Source: Dromaius novaehollandiae (Eukaryota; Chordata; Aves; Casuariiformes; Dromaiidae). From it: a DNA stretch of 64,000 bases. Where the stretch lies: assembly GCF_036370855.1 (NCBI RefSeq), contig NC_088099.1:145221017-145285016 (forward strand), written 5' to 3'. Both the position numbers and the translations under genes were made by a program. The notes below the pieces were generated by a model, which saw nothing but the letters and a program-made list of their open reading frames with translations, was not told the origin of the DNA and searched no databases. Below, piece by piece: positions 51,690-63,149 of this stretch (positions are counted from its first letter, which is position 1; every line of letters starts with the position of its first letter).

Positions 51690-54600
51690 TTCCAAAAGCC
51701 TCTTATCCTCTTTAGCTGCCCTGTGTTTCCGCCCTCTCCAGAGCTGTCACATAGGAGCTGTGTTTTTCAGGATGCCACAAGACTCACTGATTGCTTCCTG
51801 GCAGATCAGGAAGAAGTTTTTCCACTGGGGCTGAACTGGCTGAAGTCTAGTAAGTTTGCTGCTTCTTCTTTATGGCATCTTGCAGGTCCTGGATGATTTG
51901 TGTCACTGACTTTGACAATACTTTTACCATGAAATGGAGAGGGCAAAAGACTTCTGGAGTGAGCTGAGCCCTAAGGGAAAGTTAGACTGGCTCCTCGTCC
52001 CAAATTACGGGCTATGAAAGCCTGCGGTAGGCTACTGAAACAACTGGTGTAAAGGCGTATAAACAAGGAATTGAATCTTTTGTAGAATCAAATGCCATTG
52101 CTGTTTATTATATATAATAGTAAGCAGTTCAACAGCTTTCAGTGCTCAGCTACTGTGCACCAAGAAAGGCATATGAGCTAGTAGACAACGGAGCACTGAA
52201 CACGGTAGACTTCTGTGGAGACACCGAACCCATCTTTATAAGAAACCCTTGTCCATTAAGGCTACCAATTTGCAAACTAATTTCTGTATTTCTTTGATTA
52301 AAATCCAGTCTCAGAGGTGATCAGCTTCAGATAATATAGGCTTCTGGGAGAAGCTAACATGAGATTTATTTTTCAAATCTCTCATTCAGTTTTATGTTTA
52401 ACAGCACAATATACACGTGGAGCTGTTCCGTCCCTGAGCTTCAGCTCTGGTCAGCCCTGCTGCCTGAATACAAGGGCTGTTTCTCAGGGGGTGAGGTCCA
52501 TTTTAGCCCTTGAATTAAAGAGGTCATCAGTTAGCACACAGCAAGTAATCGGCTCCAGGACACTGACCCACATACATCTGAGAATAGAGGAGGCTCAGAG
52601 CATTTCACTGTCCAAGTGCTTTGGACATGTGTTCCTGGCCTGCTAATCACAACTCATGGAAACTCATTTTGCTCAAGATGTACTGACAACCCTATAACTT
52701 TTCCTTTAAACTTGTTCCTAATCACTGTTTTATAGTGATGCTGCTGCATCATTAAATGGAATTGCTGATTTAGTTACCAATTTTTTTTCCTCAAAGACTT
52801 GGATGGGGTTTCAATGACTGCTTTAAAATGTGTGGCTGCACAGCACAGTATAATGGTCTTCTCTTTGGAGAGCAATGTTCACATTTGGAATAGGCCCTAC
52901 GTAAAAGGCATTAAATGACCTCAGTCTTACCCTTAGTGGTATTCATGACTACCACAACACAGGCTGCAGACAGACTCATTTTGGGGTGGCAGCCTTTTTT
53001 CCAGAGGAGCACAATGAAGTAGCAACCACTTGAAAGGATGGGTGCACGAGAAGGGCTTAGTGTGGAAACGAGCACCATGCCTACTCCTACCAGCTTTCAA
53101 TCTTGCCATTTCAAAGGCAGTAAACAACTAGCCTCTAAGGAAATGGAACCCACAAAATTTTATAACCCTGCCTCTCACAGTAGTTATTTCATATGCACTT
53201 GTGAAGCATGCATAACAATACTAATGTACTGCACAACTCCTACTCATCAGACATGTGCCTGACCAGCTGCTGACCAACATGTTTGTGGAAATTAGAGGTT
53301 CCTGTATCCTGCCATTTCTTGCAACACAGCAAGGAAGAACCTCTGACGATCTGGGTCACAGCAGCCCTCTGGGCAGTTCCTTAGCTAGCGGCCGAGCAGA
53401 GGGCAAATGCCATGGATCTGACAGAAGGTGCTCGGAGTCAGGGCTGTCTGCACAGAGACATTTTAGATTCCAGTTGTTCTGAATTTTCTGTCTATTCACA
53501 AAGCTTGGCTGGTCTTTATTACCGATAAAAATGAGATAAAAATTGCTGCACAAACTGAAATTTATCATGAAGGTTTCAGAGGGGTGCTAATGAGAGACCA
53601 GTTAGCCATTCATATTTCTCATTTCAATGTTGCAGGGGAAGAAACAACACAGATTTATGAAATTGCTATACTGATGAAATCTGCAGTTAAATCTACCTTG
53701 TCAGCACAATAAAAATATTCCTTATGAGCATGAAAAGAGTGCTGAACAAGAACCATTCTTTATAACTGCAAAGAAATGCTGCACTGATTGAAAAAGAATT
53801 AACATAAAACCAAACCACTGGCCCGCAAGTTTGTAAATAGCACCTTATATGGGCCAGGGCATCATCTGCTGTCTCACAGTCTCACATATTTGGGTATGTA
53901 ACTTAAAACTAGTGACTCATGCTTTAGAGAGGCTTCCTGCATCTTCTGTAAGTACTCCGCTGTCAGCAGGCCCAGTGCTGGGACCTCTATCAGCCTTTTG
54001 TAAAGAGGGTGGCAACACCTCCTGACTCGGTGCTGGCTGCTCCTGGGTGCGGCAATCGGCGCTTGGCCACTGGAGCCCTGTGTTCACAGTCATGATTGCT
54101 GCTCCACTTGTCAGGGCAAGATGCCACAGGCCAGGGTTAGCCCTGCCAGCAGGATCCCACTGGGCTAAGATACTAAATCTCTCAGGATGAGCACGAAACT
54201 TCATTCTGCATCACCCTTCTTCTTTGCTGAGGACACCAGGACACACAGAGTAGTCACGTCCCACGCTCAACAGTTTGAACATGTGGCCTATATGCATATT
54301 GCAGAGACTAGTGTGCTATTTGCTTTGCTGGAGCAGCTTGCATCCCAGAACTGGAATACCTCTGGGCTGCCTCACTGGCAACCACCTCTTCCAGAAGAAG
54401 AAAGAAGGAAAAAGAACAGACAAGAGGCCCTATTCTGCAGCTGAGGAGTGCTCAGGGCAGCTTGGGAAAGGGTTTATTATAGCTGTATTTGTGCTCACCT
54501 GAGTCTAGTCCATCTGTGCACCGGGGCTTTGCCCTGGGCAGGGAGGGGAGGTCGAAGCCTCACCCTTTCTATCTTGGTGGCTGGGGACGGCCAGAGGAAG

Positions 54601-54690
54601 CCATGGCCCTGCTCCCCAAACCAACATCAGACAAGAGTGCAATTCAAAAGCCACTGTGTTGGTTATATGCCATCCGAAGTTTCTTGTACG

Positions 54691-54704
54691 TATATATATA
54701 TATA
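54691..54704 (+). repeat. (TA)7 microsatellite
   Basis: Seven TA dinucleotides in a short AT-rich patch. Confidence 0.9.
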
Positions 54705-55322
54705 AATACATTTATGCTGCTGGATGTCCTCCCTCAGCCAGATAGGAAACACCTATATTTCATGGTATGTAATTCTGGTTCAGTTTCTAGACAAACACAG
54801 TAAGTGATATAACACGTTTTGGTCCACTCTGTTTTCAAAAAGATTCTACTCGGTGAAAGCACCTGAAATATCCATTAGCTGCTTGGGATCCAAGTGAGTA
54901 ACTACGATTAAAAAGACAAGTGCTTCTGCGTGGTTAGCTGGCTTTAATTCTTATTATTTCCTCCCACCTGCCCTTTTTACAATGCCATGATTGCCAAGCA
55001 CAAAGCCACCATCTAATACATCTGTATCTTGATTTCTGCTCAGTAGTGCTTTCCTTTGCATGTAGCCACTCCTGAAATAAAGTCTCATGATGCCAAATAT
55101 TTCTGATGAATTATGTGATTCTGTTTCACATTTCCCAACAACTGAATACAGTTTTTCCTAATGTAGCTTTTCCTAGGTTACAGTGTTTTGGTTCCTCTCT
55201 TTATTTCTGGTCAAAATCCAGAGGGAGCTCAAGCATATTTTTATGCACGGTACCTTTTCACTTTCAGTATATAAACCTGGAGCCATCTGTTAAATCTATC
55301 AGTGGTAAAGTGCGAGGCATCT

Positions 55323-55483
55323 AATAGTGCCCAGCTTTCTTGTCATGTAGCAGATTCCATAAATCTGCATAGCAGCTCTTCTGGAAACACAAGAAATTCA
55401 AATTAAAATGCCAGTGCTAAGTGGAGTTTAGTGGCTGTTTCTGTGTGAGTCATACTTTTTCTGACTCATTTGTACGATAATAT
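55323..55483 (+). repeat. Diverged ~150-bp element with inverted AP-1 pair, copy 2
   Basis: This is the second copy of the element at 51537-51689, in the same orientation and about 3.8 kb away. It contains 'aatagtg', 'tctgcatagcag', 'caaattaaaatgccagtgct', TGAGTCA at 55446-55452 and TGACTCA at 55462-55468. Linker and flanks have diverged, but both AP-1 motifs are exact. Confidence 0.6.
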
Positions 55484-55732
55484 GTTGCTAGAATGAGCAT
55501 TAAGAAAAGCAAGAGTCTGTAACAACACTCGCTGTAAAGAGTTCACATGAATGCAAGAATGGGATATCAATTAATACTTCGATCAACTAGCCACTTCTAT
55601 TCTTGGAAATAAGAGTATGAAAATGTGCTAGCAACTTTAAAATTGAATAACTCTTTTGTGCTATCAATTTCTTAGGTTTTCTTTGTTTCTGTAATAAGCA
55701 TTTTTGCCCTTTCAGTTTTAGTTGCATTTCTT

Positions 55733-55778
55733 TATAAGCTTGAGACAACCTTGTCTATAAGCTTGAGACAACCTTGTC
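55733..55778 (+). repeat. Perfect 23-bp tandem duplication
   Basis: The 23 bases starting 'tataagcttgagacaacctt' at 55733-55755 recur without any change at 55756-55778. Absence of differences suggests a recent event. Confidence 0.97.
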
Positions 55779-56399
55779 ATATTTATCCAGTGAAATACCA
55801 GACTCTTTTGAGATAAACAGGAGGTAATCCTTGCACATGAGAATTTTAAAGAAAATGTCACTTGTGTCATCTGGCAGGTCTATATATTTATTACATTTAT
55901 ACATATTTCTTAAAGGTCCAAACAAAATCAACTGCACTGCTGTGCACAGACATTTCCCACAAAGCCAGCAGGCTAAATTAAATTTCTAAGCCACAAAAAA
56001 AAAATGTGTATCACTTTCAACGGCATCCTAAAATACCGTATCTTTTGTTTTCTATTTTGAAGCAGTTTCAATAATTTAATCTACCTTTTTTATCACAATA
56101 ACTTTCCCTCTTCATGTTGTCAGGTCTGTTGTTTGTAAGCAACATCCCAGCTGTCATCCTGCCACTTTTGGACTTCTCTAACCTAAAGCATAATTGCTCT
56201 GCAGAGAAAGGGCAAGAACTATTATGAAAAAAAAAAGCAACACAAATAATACAAGACTGGCGGCACTGCACCAGAGCAAAGGTAGATGCAGTGTGGTACC
56301 CTGTCTCTGACAGTGACGGCTATAAGAAACTTGCAGAAGAGCATGAGACAAACATACTAGGATACTTTCCAGAAGTCAAAGCCTCAGGGGACTACTTGA

Positions 56400-57710
56400 G
56401 CCATAGGCGATGGTTTTTTTCATACATGAATTTGTCTAATCTTATTTTAAGCTCCTTCTGGACTCCTGGCCCACCTTGCCGTGCTGTGAATCTGGTGCGG
56501 GGGCTTCGCATGAGTCCTTTCTGGCCGTGCCAGGCAAAGCTGCACCTCCCCTCGCCTGGAACCTGCCACTTCCACACCTCACCCTGGAGTTTTGCATGAC
56601 AGCAAATAAATCGCTCCCTATTCCCCTTAGCCATCCGGTGTGACAGTCCTGTATGTCGTCCCTCCCAGGAGGGACAATTTGAATCTATTTAGCTGTTCCT
56701 CATACAGAAACTGTTGCATATTCCTGACCATTTTTGCTTCTGTCTCTACAGGTCCTGCAACTCTACAGCATCCTTTTTGAGATGGGGCAACCAGCCAGGA
56801 GTGAATGTTTGCTTCAAAAAATCAGTGCACTGCAGACATCAAAACTGGCACAGTAATGGCTTCTGCTTTGCTTTCTATTCCTTTCCTGATATTCTTAACA
56901 TTTGCTTTACTTATTTGACCATGACTGAGCACTAACTTAATATTTTCACAGGTCCATCTATTCTAACTACAAGAACCTTTTTAGAGTGGTCATGCTTAGT
57001 TTGGAGTCCACTGTAGTGTGCGTGAAACAAGGACTGTATTTCCCCTATGCCATCACTTAGAATTCATCACCCTAGAGCTTCATCTGCCATTTTATTGCTC
57101 AGTCACTCAGTGCCAATCTCTGGTGTTTTCTGGGCTGTTTCTTTTCCCTGTTTTGAATGACACTGCAAAGAACGTTGTCACTTTATCTTCATCCCCTTTC
57201 CCAGATCATTCATAGATATATATACACATAAAAGATACACACACACACACACACACACACACCCTCCCTCCCTGCATGGGTCTCACTGTTGCAAGGACTG
57301 ATAATTAATCCTTACCCTCTATTTCCTAGCTACAGTCTAGGAAAGGACCTTCCCTCTTATCCCTACACTCTTTTTAAATTTTTTTTTTTAAGACTTCAAG
57401 GAAAGACTCTGCCAAAAGCCTTTTGAAAAAACGAGACAACAACATCCACAGGCTCTCCCTTGTCCACAGGATCATCCACTCCTTAAAAAACTTTTGTGGC
57501 ATTAGCTCCCCATACAAGAGCCATGCTGACTTTACACATTATGGCATATATGTTCATGTGTTTGTCCATGAGATTTTTTTTTAACCTGTTCTTTTTTATA
57601 GTGTCTATCACTTTGCTTTGTAAAGCTGTCAGACTGCCTGGTCTGTAGTTCTCTAGGTCCCTTCTGGAGCCAGGTCTCGCAGCAGGGGACATTTCACCCA
57701 TGACCAGAAG
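56400..57710 (-). mobile_element. Long ancient CR1-clade LINE relic with RT remnants
   Basis: About 1.3 kb is collinear with the antisense of an old CR1-like ORF2. Reading on the minus strand from 57710: LENYRPGSLTALQSKVID (the NYRPISLTS motif of LINE reverse transcriptases) at about 57655-57600, then VVVSFFQKAFGRV (YLDFxKAFD motif) near 57400-57440, and finally LPHLKKDAVELQDL near 56750-56790. The plus-strand phrases 'catcctttttgagatggggc' and 'gaccttccctcttatcccta' are familiar from this family. Multiple stops and indels make it inactive. A (CA)13 repeat has grown inside it. It is the longest fossil of this family in the window. Confidence 0.82.
57237..57262 (+). repeat. (AC)13 microsatellite
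   Basis: Twenty-six bases of perfect AC dinucleotides, embedded in the ancient CR1 relic and preceded by a TA-rich patch. Confidence 0.97.
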
Positions 57711-57738
57711 TAAATTTTATGCACAGTAATGCACTTAC

Positions 57739-57837
57739 CTTAAAAGCCAAAATGATACTTATGAAAAGAAGTATAATCACAACCAGACAGGTCGGGTTCA
57801 CTGACATGATCTCTTCCTTGTAGGGAAAATTGGTGGG
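57739..57837 (-). CDS. LAPTM4B: LAPTM4B coding exon with fourth membrane span
   Basis: On the minus strand the acceptor (pyrimidine tract, then TTATGCAG) and the donor AAG|GTAAGT bound a 99-base exon of 33 codons, phase 0 at both ends. The peptide begins PTNFPYKEEIMSVNPTC, followed by a hydrophobic stretch from about residue 17 to 32 (LVVIILLFISIILAF). This is the last luminal loop and fourth transmembrane segment of LAPTM4B; the human protein has PPNFPYRDDVMSVNPTC and LVLIILLFISIILTF here. It splices in frame to the exon at 49697-49792. The preceding exon, expected to end in a QEYIRQL-like sequence, was not found up to position 64000 and should lie further right. Confidence 0.96.
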
Positions 57838-58124
57838 CTGCATAAGCAAAAAAAAGGAAAACACTGTAAGCTAATCTCAGGAGTCATTTAAGAGCCATTC
57901 AGTTAATGCACTCTGTAATTAATAGCTCACAAGACTTGTGATGTACTAAATCAAGGGGCCTTTGCACCAATAACCAGTTTCTGAAAGCCTGGCTGAAGCA
58001 GGCAGTACAGGGGCTGCAAAGACTCAGCCTGCCCAGTGCTCACCAGAGGGCTGAGGGATCCGCTTTTTGCTTGGTATATGTTGTGGGGTTTTTTTCCTTT
58101 GTGCACATTCGTTTTGTGCCTCAG

Positions 58125-58235
58125 GTCCTTCTGTTATCTCATACATGAAATGGAAATGACAAAACTCTTCTTCCTTCTTAGAACAGGCTCCAGTGATTTA
58201 CAATTGTGAAGCACTTCAGGATCACTGGCTGAAAA
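58125..58235 (+). repeat. MIR-like SINE tail relic
   Basis: 'tatctcatacatgaaatgga' followed by 'acaattgtgaagcacttcag' corresponds to the 'catctgtaaaatggg ... gtaaagcacttgag' 3' part of MIR-type SINEs. It is diverged, with borders uncertain. Confidence 0.45.
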
Positions 58236-58556
58236 ACAGCCTCTAACAACATTTTACTATATTCTTTATGGCTCAAAGAAAATCACACCATAGCTGTCCC
58301 TCTAAAATGAGTGTTCCAGATTGTTATGAAATATTGCAATGCACAACTTCCTGTCTCAGTTAGAATAAATTATAGTCCACAGATAGAGCTGTTCTCCACA
58401 AAAGATAAGTTCACTGCAACACTAGTTCATTACAGATGAATGCATCAGCCCCTTTTATACACAACTGCCTTTGTCTTTACAGGTCTAATTAATTAACCAG
58501 GTCTGCTCTGCATCCTTCTCTGGACAATTAACTAGAGGAAGCTAACTGCATTCTCA

Positions 58557-58622
58557 GCTATGATGGTGTAAATCCAGAGCAATTCCTGAATACCGCTTAC
58601 ACCAGAACTTTGCTCAGTGCAT
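58557..58622. repeat. Hairpin-type (MITE-like) repeat relic
   Basis: 'gatggtgtaaatccagagca' and 'cgcttacaccagaactttgc' form roughly complementary arms and resemble the arms at 2271-2354. Probably the same dispersed family. Confidence 0.4.
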
Positions 58623-59940
58623 CAGGATATTCTCTTTTTTGACAGCTGTTAGTGAGAATCGTTCTTTAGCGCTTCCATGAGCTGTTATGAGTGGTTAACA
58701 TCAACAGCTGCTGGAACCATTTGAAGCTAAATGTTACATAAGCACATTTTCCGCTTCTTGACAGCAATGTTTCTGTTCTCGTATTGAATTTCATGACTGA
58801 AATTTTTATCACTTTATCTTCTTTGTCAAAGTACAGTTTTGTAGGCACCTAGCTTGCTATAATTCATTGAGTTACTACTTGTTACTTAATGCAAAAAGGT
58901 TATTGCTAAACATAGTGGATGCAGTCACCCAGAGACCGAGAAAGCAAGGGCATATGTCAATGAAAGACGCACTGGAAAATAAACACAAACATTACATGTG
59001 CAAAATTCAAGAATTAATGCCACAGCTGACCCTGCTGCTTGCAGTAGTGAGGTCACATCTTTGACTAATATTTGATAGTAGGTCAGCGCTAAATGAAATT
59101 GTATTTGAACAGTTTTATTGTGACTGTCTCTGACTGTACTAACCAAACTAGTTTGTGAATGAAATAAAAACTCCTAGTGAGGCTTTGGCCCTGTTTCACT
59201 CGGGTTTTGGGGAACTCAAGGGAACCTGTCACCAGTTTAAGATGGGATGACCGACCTGCTGGTGCTCTGTCCAGAGCCTCACAGCCTCTTTCCAGACCCA
59301 GCTCAACGGGGATGTACATGGAGGCAAGAAGAGGGTGGGAAAATGACCAATACACTTTCTGCTGCCCTAAAGAGCAGGAGCACCTGCTGGGGCCATGGCT
59401 CCGAGGTGGCCAAGCCCGGTGCAGCACGCGCTGCTGAGTGGCTCCAGGGTCTCCCTTGCGCCCGCTGGGTTTCAGCTGCAAGGACAGTAACAGCCTTGGC
59501 AGCAACAAGCCACGCGAGACGCAAGGAGCAAGCACTGTGGTTTGCATCGTTCCAGCTCAGCTGGCTGCTTTTCTTTCCCAAAGAGATGTGCCCTGATGGG
59601 AAACCTCCACAGGGCTTCCCCAGTCCCCTGCGGTGGCGGGCCAGGTGCCCGCGCGGCAGCTGCCCCCACTGCCAGGGTGTGGGCAGCGCATGGCAAAGAG
59701 TGTGAAGACTCATGTCGTTCCCTCGTGGCGGCCTCCCATCTTGCCGTGTGAGAGGAGAAGCCTGCTGGGCTTTGATGAAGAGCACAGGCCCAGCGGGGCA
59801 ACAGGGAAGAAGCTCCCCTTGTTTTCCAGCATGGCTGGTGGCTCCCTGGCACCGCGGCCTCAGTGTCCTGATGGCTGCTGGGGGAGGTTCACCACATGCC
59901 GACGGGCACCGTTCCTTGAGGCAGCCACCACGCTGCGAAA

Positions 59941-59972
59941 AACATGTTATACCATGCAGAAACATGTTATAC
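59941..59972 (+). repeat. 20-bp-period short tandem repeat
   Basis: 'aacatgttatac' occurs at 59941-59952 and again at 59961-59972, separated by eight bases. Confidence 0.8.
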
Positions 59973-60160
59973 AAGGAGTATGGTGAAGACCTGAATTAAT
60001 GTTAGGAGGAGAAGTTACGGCCAGAGCAGGCAGCAAGGAGACAGGGGATGCTGGGGGTGCAGCCCTGGGGGCTTGGCGCGCTCCCATGGGCAGGCAGCGA
60101 GGTGACCTCGGCCCCTGGCATGACCGGAGCTGTCCCACCAGACGCATGGCACCCACCGCG

Positions 60161-60252
60161 CCCCGACAGGCTAAGGCATCATCCCACTTGTTGGTGATGC
60201 AGCTGGACATGCAGCACCTGATGCACCCCAACAGGCTAAGGCACCGTCCCAC
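60161..60252 (+). repeat. 65-bp-period imperfect direct repeat
   Basis: 'ccccgacaggctaaggcatc' with 'atcccac' at 60161-60187 recurs as 'ccccaacaggctaaggcacc' with 'gtcccac' at 60226-60252. Four of 27 positions differ. Confidence 0.8.
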
Positions 60253-60939
60253 CCATCAGCAGGACACATCCCACCACAGGGAGCAGTTCGCGGCACCTGC
60301 TCTGGCTGGCTCCTTCTAAACAGCAGAAGTTTAACACCGCTTTGCCCTCCGTTTTAGTTAAAAGTAGGTATCAAAAATTGTTCAGACAGTTCATTCTTTA
60401 AAAACACCCATTGCCCTCTGCTGATGATGGCGTGACCTCAGGTATGGAGGCAGGTGTACGCAGTGGGAAGGGACAAATTTCACTCCCTGCTGCTGTGCTG
60501 GAGGTTTGCCCCCCGTGGTGAAATCAGGAGGTGAAATGCTGCTGGGGGAAAGGTCCCGGGCACAGAGCTCAGGACGAGCACGCGGCGAGGGCACCGGTGC
60601 TGCTGCTCCACGGACAAGCTCTGTGTCAAATGTTGTGCAAGATTTGATGAAGCTGAGACAGAAATCCAGCTGCATGGGGAAAATCAAGCCTGTCATTAGA
60701 CATACACGAGTGATTTTGCAGCAGGACATTATGCAATTTTATACAAGAACAAGAAAGTAGTTGTAGCGGTGTGGGACCAGCATGCTAAAGTCATCATTAA
60801 AGTGTCATTCATCATATTGTCATGAATACTGAGAGTGCTACAGACATAATAATTAACCTGGTGAACTTTCAACTTAAAAGAATTACTGCTCACGCATAGC
60901 AAAGTTCTAGTATTCACTTAAAAAGAATCTAAAACTTAC

Positions 60940-61053
60940 ATGGAAAGGATATTTCTCGTACATTGTACAAATCCACAACAAAAATAAAAAACTCAAGCCT
61001 CTAGCTCCACGCCATTCTCTCAATTTGTTTGCATAACCTTTCATATTTTCCTT
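60940..61053 (-). other. Unassigned exon candidate (38 codons)
   Basis: On the minus strand a consensus acceptor (TTTTTGTGTTCCAAGCAG) and a consensus donor (CAT|GTAAGT) bound 114 bases, phase 0 at both ends, open throughout. The peptide starts KENMKGYANKLREWRG and continues with a hydrophobic LSFLFLLWICTMY and EKYPFH. It would fit in frame before the LAPTM4B exon at 57837, but it does not resemble any LAPTM4B segment I know. It may be a cassette exon, a remnant of another gene or chance. Confidence 0.25.
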
Positions 61054-63149
61054 CTGCTTGGAACACAAAAATGCACTTTAAAACACAGCATGGATTCTCA
61101 TTCAACAGTTATAATCCTCTGAGCATTAACATCTTACAGAACTTAAAGAAAACATTAACGTGTCTGTAGAATTTTTTAAGCTATGCTATGAATTTAATCA
61201 TACTCCTATTATGGAATTATAAAATGACATTAAAAATATCAGAAAGGGTATTCCCTATTTAAGATATAGTTCATAGGAATAATTTATTTAAGTTAATTCT
61301 CTTTTACATTCTATAGAAATTGCCCCTAGAATTTAAAAGCAAGATTGATACAACCTTAACTGTTAGACTGCAGTACTCCAGTTAGTTGCATAGTAAAGCT
61401 ATTTAATATACTTTGAAATTTTCTTTAAATGAACTGCAACAGTTCAGTACTTCAATAAAAACCAAGTTTGCATAAGTCAGTTGCAGCCTGTTCTGCACCT
61501 CTGGTTTAATTCCTTATGTATACTGTATCAAATGTAGAAGATTAAGTGTTTAATTTTAAGGTTTTAGAAAGCACATATATCAAAGACTTAGTGGGGATAA
61601 AGAATTGTGCTTTAGGTCAAACTACTTTAGACCCCTACTGCTCCAAGAAGCAAAGCAATTTTCATTTTATACATGCAGTATTTACTGTAAGGGAAGAGGT
61701 TTTTTGCCTTTATAGTGACAGTCATAATGTCCAGTATAACTTTTACAAAGTTTTATGACATATCATTGCCGTACAACAGTTCAAACGCTGGATTTGTAAC
61801 AGCTACTTACTTTACATGACTCTTCATGTTGAGATGTTCTTGAAATTTATGGGTATTGTGACACACCTGTGTGCAATTAGATATTAGAAGGCAACAAAAA
61901 GTTTCCAAAGACACTTGCAGCTCTGAAAGAAGCAGTCAGCATAAGCTGACATTACAAAATAGCCTGTGGACATAATGTTCCGTATTTCAGAACTGCACCA
62001 TTTTTAGCTAGGGCTCAGCTTACACTATTGATAGGTACTTTATTTATCACCCTGCTGAAAGTACATGGAGCATTCTACAGTAGCTTCCAACTCACCACTG
62101 TTAGACTTAAATCCGTACCAAAGTGAACAGACAAAATAATTCCAGATACTAGCATGGGGGAGTAGAAAAGGTAAAAACATGGTGTTTTGACCTTAGAGTG
62201 ACCATTGGCATTGTAAGAAAATTAGGACTGAAGTTTTACTAATGTTCTTTTGTGACAGCCAAAAATACTCCATTACCAAATGCATACATTCGTCCAGATA
62301 TTCAATAATGGATTTACAAAATGATTGGGATTTTTCATTTCCTTGATGGAGCTGTGCCCCCTAAAATATCACTCCCCAAATTCACAGCAATTTTAGATGA
62401 ACAAACACTCTAAGAATGCCAGGAAGAAAGACAACCCAGTCCTGTCCTTTCCGCCTACCTTGGCGGGCCTCTGCAAAGGGGACGTGGGCAAGATGCCTCT
62501 AGGGCTTATTTATAAGGGATCGGGAGTGATCACTCCCAACTTGCATGACTAAGGTCTCACCTCTGGGGGACAAGGGTATTAATTACAGTCTTGTTATAAG
62601 CACAGTGCTTAATACTACAAACATATCTAGCACAAACACTATTAAAGGAGGGAAACAAATCTATGGTACAAAGCTTGTTCATCAATATATGGGTTCTAGC
62701 GCTGCATTGCTGGCATTGTTATTAACTGGAAAGGCTTGTTTTTAGTTTCCTCTTGTCCTGTATCTGAATATCTGATGCCAGCAGATGTGATCTTCACCTG
62801 TCCCTTTTGCTTCTACCCACTCAGAGTGTATTTGCTGTAGACCAAATGCAATGTCCTTTTGCTGACTGATGCAGACCTCACGAAGAAGCCTCCGAACAGA
62901 TTCCTGCTGAGCTACTTGGGCTTGGGGCCACAGCTAAGACAAAAGAGGGGTAAACAGCTTCAAAGAAAGTTATATAAGATAATCAAGACTATTGTACATC
63001 AGCTGAAATTAACTGTACAAAATTCACCACAGATCTTTGTAGTTTTTGCCAACCACTAATCTCCAATGTGACCAGTGAAATAAAAACAGGTCCTTGTTTC
63101 TAACTGAACTTGACCTGGATTAGTTTTTAGCTACTCATTCTCATTATGT

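Larger units (their letters stand above)
49793..57738 (-). other. LAPTM4B: LAPTM4B intron (~7.9 kb)
   Basis: The intron is bounded by GTAAGT at 57738 and TTTACAG at 49793. It contains a C11A12 run (49954-49976), two copies of a diverged 150-160 bp element with paired AP-1 motifs (51537-51689 and 55323-55483), a (TA)7 run (54691-54704), a perfect 23-bp tandem duplication (55733-55778) and a long ancient CR1 relic (56400-57710) close to the donor. The segment from about 51900 to 54690 shows nothing I can name. Confidence 0.85.
59170..60620. other. GC-rich block inside LAPTM4B intron
   Basis: About 1.4 kb of sequence is markedly richer in GC and CpG than the flanks. Overlapping open frames up to 223 codons occur on both strands. 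None shows a recognisable domain, and the peptides have arginine/proline/alanine-rich, frame-shadow composition. It contains a 20-bp-period repeat at 59941-59972 and a 65-bp-period repeat at 60161-60252. It is less CpG-dense than the island at 13-15 kb. It could be an intronic CpG island, a regulatory block or old repeat sequence. Confidence 0.6.

Noticed and set aside
59303..59974. 223-codon minus-strand frame, with 152-codon frames on both strands in the same GC-rich block
   Set aside because: Overlapping frames on opposite strands have similar composition, with no recognisable motif, no splice context and no start context of note. They are treated as chance.
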